From the NCBI GenBank assembly GCA_036397635.1, contig DASWIP010000031.1, positions 1-64,000 of the forward strand: a DNA stretch of 64,000 nucleotides. Reading direction: 5' to 3'. Positions within the stretch are counted from its first letter, which is position 1; every line of letters begins with the position of its first letter. The stretch is from DASWIP01 sp036397635 (lineage in GTDB: Bacteria > Actinomycetota > AC-67). Below, in pieces: positions 59,329 through 64,000 of this stretch. Position numbers and translations under genes: made by a program. Below the pieces are notes generated by a model. It worked only from the letters and a program-made list of their open reading frames with translations. It was not told the origin of the DNA and ran no database searches.

Positions 59329-61551
59329 ATGCTGCTTCCCTCACGTCGTATGACGCGAGTGCGGTCGTCCGCCGCCGCCCATCTCATCGCCCTCGTGGTC
59401 GCGATGGTGCAAGCGACGGGTCTGGCTTTGGGAGCGGGTACAACTTCGCCCGGCCCGGGCGACGGGACGCAGCTCGTCGTCCAGACTCTGTCGAACCGGG
59501 CGGACCTGATCTCCGGCGGTGATGCGCTGATCGACATCGCTCGATCCGACGGGGGCAGCGTGTCGGGTCTGACCGTCATGGTGAACGGAGACGATGCGAC
59601 CGCCGCCTTCGCCGAGCGGCCCAACGGACGCATCCAAGGGGTCGTGACTGGTCTGGCGGAGGGCGAGAACGTCATCGTGGCGGAGGCTTCGGGTGCGACG
59701 GGCGCGCAGCTCGTCGTGACGGATCATCCGATCGCTGGGCCGGTCTTCTCGGGTGAGCAGGTCCAGCCCTGGGCTTGCACCACCGAACGGAACGGTTTGG
59801 GGGCGCCGCTTGACGAAGCGTGCAACGCGTCGGCGGTGCAACGGTGGCGGTACCGCACCACCGGTGGCGCGTTCGCCGACTACGACGTCGCCGACCCGCC
59901 GAGTGATGTGGCGACCACCACGACCGATCAGGGTGAGGCCGTGCCCTACGTGTTCATGGTGGAGACCGGAGCGATGAACCGTGGCATCTATCGGTTCGCC
60001 ATGCTCGCAGACCCGACCCAGCCGATCGAGCCGTGGGTCCATCCGCGCGGCTGGAACGGCGGCGTCTACTACAAGTTCGGTCCCTCGTGCGGCACGCAGT
60101 ACAGCCAGGGTGACCCGATCGAGAACGTGGAAGACAACCGGCCCCTGTCGAAGGGGTACGCCGTCGCCACTTCGTCGCTGTCTGTGCTCGGCTCGAACTG
60201 CAACACCGTCACCTCGGCCGAGTCACTGATGATGCTGCAGGAGCACATGGTCGAGCGGTTCGGTCCCATAACGCATACGCGCGGAAAAGGCGGCTCCGGC
60301 GGCTCGATCGGCCAGTTCGTCGTCGCGAGCAGCTACCCGGGCCTTCTGCAAGGACTCAACGTCGATCTCTCCTTCGAGGATGTCTGGACGACGCTGAACG
60401 AAGTGGCTGATTGCCGGCTGCTGCTGAACTACTTCACCCAGACCTCTCCTCACCTGTGGGGTGACGCGCGGGCGCAGGCGCTGGTCACCGGCCACATGTC
60501 GATCGCGAGCTGCGCGGCGTGGGAGGTCGCGTTCGCGCCGTTGCTGAACCCGACCACGGGTTGCGGGGCGGGATCGCCCTACGATCCGAGCAGCAACCCG
60601 AGCGGGTGCCGCGCGACGATCCAGGACATGCAGGTAAGTATCCTCGGCCGTCGGCCGCCGGAGGTGTGGAGCGCCGCGGAGCAAGCAGCCGGCTTCGGGT
60701 TCGCCGAGTTCCCCTACGACAACACCGGGCGTCTCTACGGGTTGAACGCGTTGCGGTCCGGCGACATCACCTCCGAGCAGTTCGTCGACCTGAACGAGAA
60801 GATCGGGGGGCTCGACGTCGATGGCAACGTCGTCGCCGAACGCAGCGCCGCCGATGCGGCCGTCGTCGAGACCTTGTATCGCGCGGGGCTTGTGAGCAGT
60901 GGCGCCACGCTGAAGCAAGTGCCGATCATCGACGTGCGCGCGTTCACCGGCAACGCCGAGATCCACACCAACTTCCACAGCTACGCGATGCGGCAGCGAC
61001 TGCTCAACGCGCAAGGGCACCACGACAACCAGTCGATCTGGCAGCTCTTCGAGGTGCCCAACCTGCCGTCGGTCGCGGGGCCGCAGAGCTTCGCGCTGAT
61101 GAGCCAGTGGTTGCACGCGATCGACGCGGACGCCGGCGGCGACTCGATCGAGGCGAAGATCGCCCGCAACCGTCCGGCAGGCGCTGAGGACTCGTGCCTG
61201 ATCCAGGACCAGAAGGACGGCGACCTGAGCCGGTGCGCCGCGTTCACCTACTACGGGAACCCGTTGATCGCATCGGGCGGACCGGCGTCCAACGACGTGA
61301 TGAAGTGCGCGCTGCGGCCGTTGCCGAATGTGTGGCCCGCCGACGGCAGCTTCGGCCGGCTGCCGTTCACGCGCACCGTCGGTCCGGTGACCGGACAGTG
61401 GGAACGGCTGCGCGCGAACTTCCCAGACGGCGTGTGTGACTTCAGCCGCCCGGGTATCGGTCAGGTGCCGGTCGAACCGTGGACGACGTTCGCAGGCGGA
61501 CCGGGAGGCACACAGCTGGGGCCCGCGCCGCGATCAGAGGCCGTGTCTTAG
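59329..61551 (+). CDS. Secreted DUF6351-like protein
   Basis: About 740 residues. Start ATG 59329 or 59350; both lead into a signal peptide (SSAAAHLIALVVAMVQATGL). The N-terminal Ig-like part (VQTLSNRADLISGGDALIDI, VTGLAEGENVIVAEA, DHPIAGPVFSGEQVQPWAC) and the long alpha/beta body with HTRGKGGSGGSIGQ, HLWGDARAQALVTGHMS and IDVRAFTGNAEIHTNFHSY match DUF6351 as I recall it. The GGSGGSIGQ stretch resembles a hydrolase nucleophile elbow and a late His lies in NFHSYA. Activity is unproven; an extracellular hydrolase is possible. Confidence 0.75.
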   Translation: MLLPSRRMTRVRSSAAAHLIALVVAMVQATGLALGAGTTSPGPGDGTQLVVQTLSNRADLISGGDALIDIARSDGGSVSGLTVMVNGDDATAAFAERPNGRIQGVVTGLAEGENVIVAEASGATGAQLVVTDHPIAGPVFSGEQVQPWACTTERNGLGAPLDEACNASAVQRWRYRTTGGAFADYDVADPPSDVATTTTDQGEAVPYVFMVETGAMNRGIYRFAMLADPTQPIEPWVHPRGWNGGVYYKFGPSCGTQYSQGDPIENVEDNRPLSKGYAVATSSLSVLGSNCNTVTSAESLMMLQEHMVERFGPITHTRGKGGSGGSIGQFVVASSYPGLLQGLNVDLSFEDVWTTLNEVADCRLLLNYFTQTSPHLWGDARAQALVTGHMSIASCAAWEVAFAPLLNPTTGCGAGSPYDPSSNPSGCRATIQDMQVSILGRRPPEVWSAAEQAAGFGFAEFPYDNTGRLYGLNALRSGDITSEQFVDLNEKIGGLDVDGNVVAERSAADAAVVETLYRAGLVSSGATLKQVPIIDVRAFTGNAEIHTNFHSYAMRQRLLNAQGHHDNQSIWQLFEVPNLPSVAGPQSFALMSQWLHAIDADAGGDSIEAKIARNRPAGAEDSCLIQDQKDGDLSRCAAFTYYGNPLIASGGPASNDVMKCALRPLPNVWPADGSFGRLPFTRTVGPVTGQWERLRANFPDGVCDFSRPGIGQVPVEPWTTFAGGPGGTQLGPAPRSEAVS

Positions 61552-61642
61552 GGGGGTCCGTCTCCTCACGCCCATCGCTGAGCCGCGCGCGGTGGCAGCT
61601 CCGATCGGCGCAAGCCCGTCGTCCCGCCTTCGTTCTTCGGGG

Positions 61643-62017
61643 TTACCAGAGCGAGTGGATCACCGGTGACCCGTGGAGCACGGCGATGTCGACCTTGCCC
61701 GCCCATTCGACGAAGGCGCCGAAGTCAGACCAGCTCTCTGCAGCCTGCTTCCAGTGATCGTCGAGACCAGCCGGGCTCTCATACACTTCGGTGAGAGCGA
61801 AGCATGTCTTGCCGGTCGGCGTAGATGAGGGGTCAAGCGAGTTCGACAATTCGGGCCCCTTCGCCACGTCGTAGCTCAACAGAGCGAGCTTCCCGTCGCG
61901 ATGGTGGGTCTTCTCCAGCCAGTCTGCATGGGTCGTGAAGAGGCGCTCTCCGTCGGCCGCGAGGTCGGGAGGCGCGGTGAACACCATCGTGATCTGTGTC
62001 TTTCCCTTGTGAGACAT
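61643..62017 (-). CDS. Small protein, dimeric alpha-beta-barrel-like
   Basis: 124 residues from ATG 62017, with AAGGAGG upstream. Beta-strand KTQITMVFTAPPDL, helix LFTTHADWLEKTH, HRDGKLALLSYDVAKGPEL, and CFALTEVYESPAGLDDHWKQ. The pattern (ETYxSxAxxxxHW) resembles ABM/EthD-type monooxygenase-like proteins, which detoxify or bind small ligands. No signal peptide. It stands alone between two other minus-strand and plus-strand genes. Family call is tentative. Confidence 0.72.
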   Translation of the reverse strand: MSHKGKTQITMVFTAPPDLAADGERLFTTHADWLEKTHHRDGKLALLSYDVAKGPELSNSLDPSSTPTGKTCFALTEVYESPAGLDDHWKQAAESWSDFGAFVEWAGKVDIAVLHGSPVIHSLW

Positions 62018-62163
62018 CCTTCCTCCTTGGTGACGAGCGGCAGCCGCCTGGTCGCCTGCGCGCTTGTCCACCCTGGGGGCCCAGCTCCGGTGGGTCAATC
62101 CCTAAACTGAGGGTGTGGTGGCCGGTTTTGTGGCGTTGGTCGGCGACGGATCGAGTCGTTCGG

Positions 62164-62595
62164 TCAGAAGATTCCGAAGACGAAATGTCTCGTTGCCGAG
62201 TTCGAGGCGACGGTGATGACGGCGTAGCGAGCCCCGGTCGGGATCGTGCCTGCTTCCCACGACAGTCCGGAGAACGTCTGCAAGGAGATGGGGTCGGAGC
62301 CGTCGCAGGTTCCGAGATCCGCATAGAAAGAGACGTCGGGATCAAGAGCGTCCGAGAGTGAGAAGGTGTGACCTGTGTCCTCGGCGGTCAGCTCAACGAC
62401 CCATCCCAGAACGCCTTGGGATCGCGGACCGGTAGCGAGCCAGGCACACCGGGCGGGACGGTCGACCGGCTGGAGAGCCGGGGCCGCTTTGGCAGCGGGG
62501 AGCAGGATGGTGCCCTCGATCTGGCGCGTGTGAGCCGCGGCCGGCTGGTGGGCGACGAGGGCGAAGCCGATCGCCACGATCATGAGGATCCTCAT
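62164..62595 (-). CDS. Small secreted protein, unknown function
   Basis: 143 residues from ATG 62595 with a signal peptide (MRILMIVAIGFALVAHQPAA, cleavage after AHT or AAA). The mature part is beta-rich (GVLGWVVELTAEDTGHTFSL, YADLGTCDGSDP, GARYAVITVASNSATRHFVF) with two cysteines (RCAWLA, GTCDGS). It resembles jelly-roll or pre-peptidase C-terminal (PPC-like) exported domains. No family assigned with confidence. Confidence 0.7.
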   Translation of the reverse strand: MRILMIVAIGFALVAHQPAAAHTRQIEGTILLPAAKAAPALQPVDRPARCAWLATGPRSQGVLGWVVELTAEDTGHTFSLSDALDPDVSFYADLGTCDGSDPISLQTFSGLSWEAGTIPTGARYAVITVASNSATRHFVFGIF

Positions 62596-62656
62596 CTGCC
62601 GATTCCCTTCTTGTCGTCGCGGGATCGTCGGATCGGTCCACAAGGGTGTTTCGACT

Positions 62657-62797
62657 GGATGCCCCGAGATTCCTGCGACGGTCTTCGCTGGCCTGCGGCG
62701 CGAGCGGATCGCTTGGTTCAAGGACCCCGCCGGTAATGTGCTGTCTGGGCTCGGCCCGATAGGGGCCGGTATCCTTCGGCTGATCGAGCAGGTGTGA
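62657..62797 (+). pseudogene. VOC/glyoxalase-family C-terminal remnant
   Basis: The frame reads PEIPATVFAGLRRERIAWFK, then DPAGNVLSGLG. The block AWFKDPAGNVLS is the C-terminal beta strand of VOC (glyoxalase/bleomycin-resistance) proteins, which carries the last metal-binding or catalytic region. Nothing upstream in this frame matches the rest of the 120-residue family, so this is a decayed 3' end, about 45 residues long. Confidence 0.55.
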
Positions 62798-62840
62798 CGG
62801 CATCTTCTGGACACGCTGAAGGAAACGGGGAGGTAGGCAT

Positions 62841-63956
62841 ATGGGCGGGGTGCGCGTTCTGGTCGGGACTCGTAAGGGCGCGTTCGTTCTGACCTCTGAC
62901 GGGAAGCGGGAAAGCTGGGACGTCGAGGGACCGCATTTCGGCGGCTGGGAGATCTATCACCTCAAGGGATCACCCGCCGACGACGAACGAATCTACGCGT
63001 CGCAGAGCACCTCCTGGTTCGGTCAGCTGATCCAGCGCTCGGATGACGGTGGCCGGACGTGGACGCCGGTAGGGAACGAGTTCACCTACGACGGCACTCC
63101 CGGGACGCACATGTGGTACGACGGCACACCGCATCCGTGGGAGTTCGCGCGCGTCTGGCACCTCGAGCCGTCGCTGACCGATCCCGACACGGTCTACGCC
63201 GGTGTCGAGGACGCCGCGTTGTTCCGTTCCATCGACGGTGGGCAGAGTTGGCACGAGCTTCCCGGCTTGCGCGAACATGGATCCGCCGGCTCGTGGCAGC
63301 CGGGTGCGGGCGGACTGTGCCTGCACACGATCGTCGTGGACCCGACCCGTCCCGACAGGATCTTCGTCGCCATCTCCGCGGCGGGCGTGTTCCGTACGGA
63401 TGACTCGGGCAAGACCTGGCAGCCGATGAACCGTGGGCTGCGATCCGAGGGCCTGCCCGATCCTGATGTCGAGGTCGGTCATTGCGTGCACCGCATCGCC
63501 CTGCACCCGTCACGTCCAGATGTGCTGTTCATGCAGAAACACTGGGACGTGATGCGCAGCGACGACGCCGGCGAGTCGTGGAACGAGGTCAGCGGCAACC
63601 TGCCCAGCGACTTCGGGTTCGTCGTCGACGTGCACGCGCACGAGCCCGACACGATCTACGTCGTCCCGATCAAGAGCGACTCGGAGCACTATCCACCCGA
63701 CGGACGGCTGCGCGTGTACCGCAGCAAGACGGGTGGGAACGATTGGGAGGCGCTCACCGACGGGCTTCCCCAGAAGGACTGCTACCTGAACGTGCTGCGC
63801 GATGCGATGGCCGTCGACGCGCTCGACCCGTGTGGCGTGTACTTCGGCACCAGCGGAGGGCAGGTGTACGCGTCAGCCGATGCGGGAGACAGCTGGGCTC
63901 CGATCGTCCGGGATCTCCCGGCGGTGCTCTCCATCGAGGTGCAGACGCTGCCATGA
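62841..63956 (+). CDS. Sialidase/VPS10-type beta-propeller protein (BNR repeats)
   Basis: 371 residues. Asp-box-like repeats: RSDDGGRTWTPVG, RSIDGGQSWHELPG, RTDDSGKTWQPM, RSDDAGESWNEVSG, RSKTGGNDWEAL and ASADAGDSWAPIV, spaced every 45-65 residues, giving a six-bladed propeller. No signal peptide. Proteins of this type are often annotated as exo-sialidase-like, but the catalytic Arg triad of true sialidases is not evident. It overlaps the next gene as ATGA, a MoaD/ThiS-like gene, a known neighbour pairing in actinobacteria as I recall. Confidence 0.88.
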   Translation: MGGVRVLVGTRKGAFVLTSDGKRESWDVEGPHFGGWEIYHLKGSPADDERIYASQSTSWFGQLIQRSDDGGRTWTPVGNEFTYDGTPGTHMWYDGTPHPWEFARVWHLEPSLTDPDTVYAGVEDAALFRSIDGGQSWHELPGLREHGSAGSWQPGAGGLCLHTIVVDPTRPDRIFVAISAAGVFRTDDSGKTWQPMNRGLRSEGLPDPDVEVGHCVHRIALHPSRPDVLFMQKHWDVMRSDDAGESWNEVSGNLPSDFGFVVDVHAHEPDTIYVVPIKSDSEHYPPDGRLRVYRSKTGGNDWEALTDGLPQKDCYLNVLRDAMAVDALDPCGVYFGTSGGQVYASADAGDSWAPIVRDLPAVLSIEVQTLP

Positions 63957-64000
63957 TCCGGGTCGTGCTCCCCACGCATCTGCGAAACCTCGCCCACGTG
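63953..64000 (+). CDS. MoaD/ThiS-like protein, N-terminal start (cut by window edge)
   Basis: ATG 63953 overlaps the previous TGA by four bases. Sixteen residues are visible (MIRVVLPTHLRNLAHV), with the short strand VVLPTHLR seen at the start of MoaD/ThiS ubiquitin-like sulfur carriers. The Gly-Gly tail lies outside the window, so this call rests on context and the first strand only. Confidence 0.5.
   Translation, partial: MIRVVLPTHLRNLAHV

Noticed and set aside
1..64000. tRNA, rRNA, CRISPR array, insertion sequence or integrase
   Set aside because: None recognised by eye on either strand; short tRNAs could be missed without a covariance search.

Overview
The window is high-GC DNA with dense, overlapping genes, frequent GTG starts and several leaderless-looking starts. 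The gene types (SARP/BTAD-NB-ARC regulators, LuxR-type regulators, an ECF sigma with a zinc anti-sigma, ROK-type sugar regulation, DUF6345- and DUF6351-like secreted proteins) point to an actinomycetotal genome, probably an uncultured soil or sediment lineage. No rRNA, tRNA or CRISPR array was seen. The window starts inside one gene and ends inside another.

Region 1 (1-6.4 kb) is mixed and holds decayed genes. It has the end of an acetyltransferase-like gene, an NB-ARC ATPase remnant, a flavin monooxygenase, an HD-GYP/LuxR regulator, a secreted lipase with an unclear start, a DUF559 endonuclease remnant, and an intact RHH/PIN (VapBC-type) toxin-antitoxin pair with a readable promoter and operator. 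Region 2 (6.4-16.8 kb) is mostly for export: a DUF6345-like protein, a beta-propeller glycosidase-like protein, small secreted proteins and a subtilase, next to a histidine kinase and a response regulator with two receiver-like domains. Region 3 (16.9-20.5 kb) is rearranged. It has a DUF4143 ATPase behind two operator-like repeats, a HigA antitoxin, a beheaded HigB toxin joined to a broken piece of a subtilase gene, and a cyclic-nucleotide-binding ORF that runs in frame into a collagen-like gene.

Region 4 (20.5-29.8 kb) has a large SARP-type regulator and then an operon of ECF sigma, zinc anti-sigma and an ArsM-like methyltransferase. The methyltransferase reading frame is crossed by one in-frame TGA at the position of a family cysteine. 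A bacterial SECIS-like hairpin follows at the expected distance, so it is called as a candidate selenoprotein. A four-TM protein, a nine-cysteine mini-protein, an SRPBCC protein, an alkylsulfatase-like MBL enzyme and a Hint-domain protein follow.

Region 5 (29.8-58.8 kb) is one large carbohydrate locus. It encodes four paralogous secreted proteins of unknown function, a GH172 (DUF2961) enzyme, a complete Liv-type ABC importer (ATPase, binding protein, fused LivH-LivM permease, and an MFS-LivF fusion), a phosphoesterase/PQQ propeller, a DegT aminotransferase, a Gfo/Idh/MocA dehydrogenase, a HAD phosphatase, NagA, NagB, a GH84 N-acetylglucosaminidase, a ROK kinase, a ROK repressor, a ceramidase-like hydrolase, an alpha/beta hydrolase and an ADP-ribosylglycohydrolase. 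A 14-15 bp palindrome, GTAYG-(4-5)-CNTAC, lies 4-28 bases before the start codons of most of its operons, with a weaker copy before the binding-protein operon. The likely reading is import and breakdown of an N-acetylglucosamine-containing glycan under one repressor, with the four paralogs as candidate new glycan-active proteins.

Region 6 (58.8-64 kb) has small secreted proteins, a DUF6351-like protein, a dimeric alpha-beta-barrel-like protein, a VOC remnant, a sialidase-type propeller and the start of a MoaD/ThiS-like gene.
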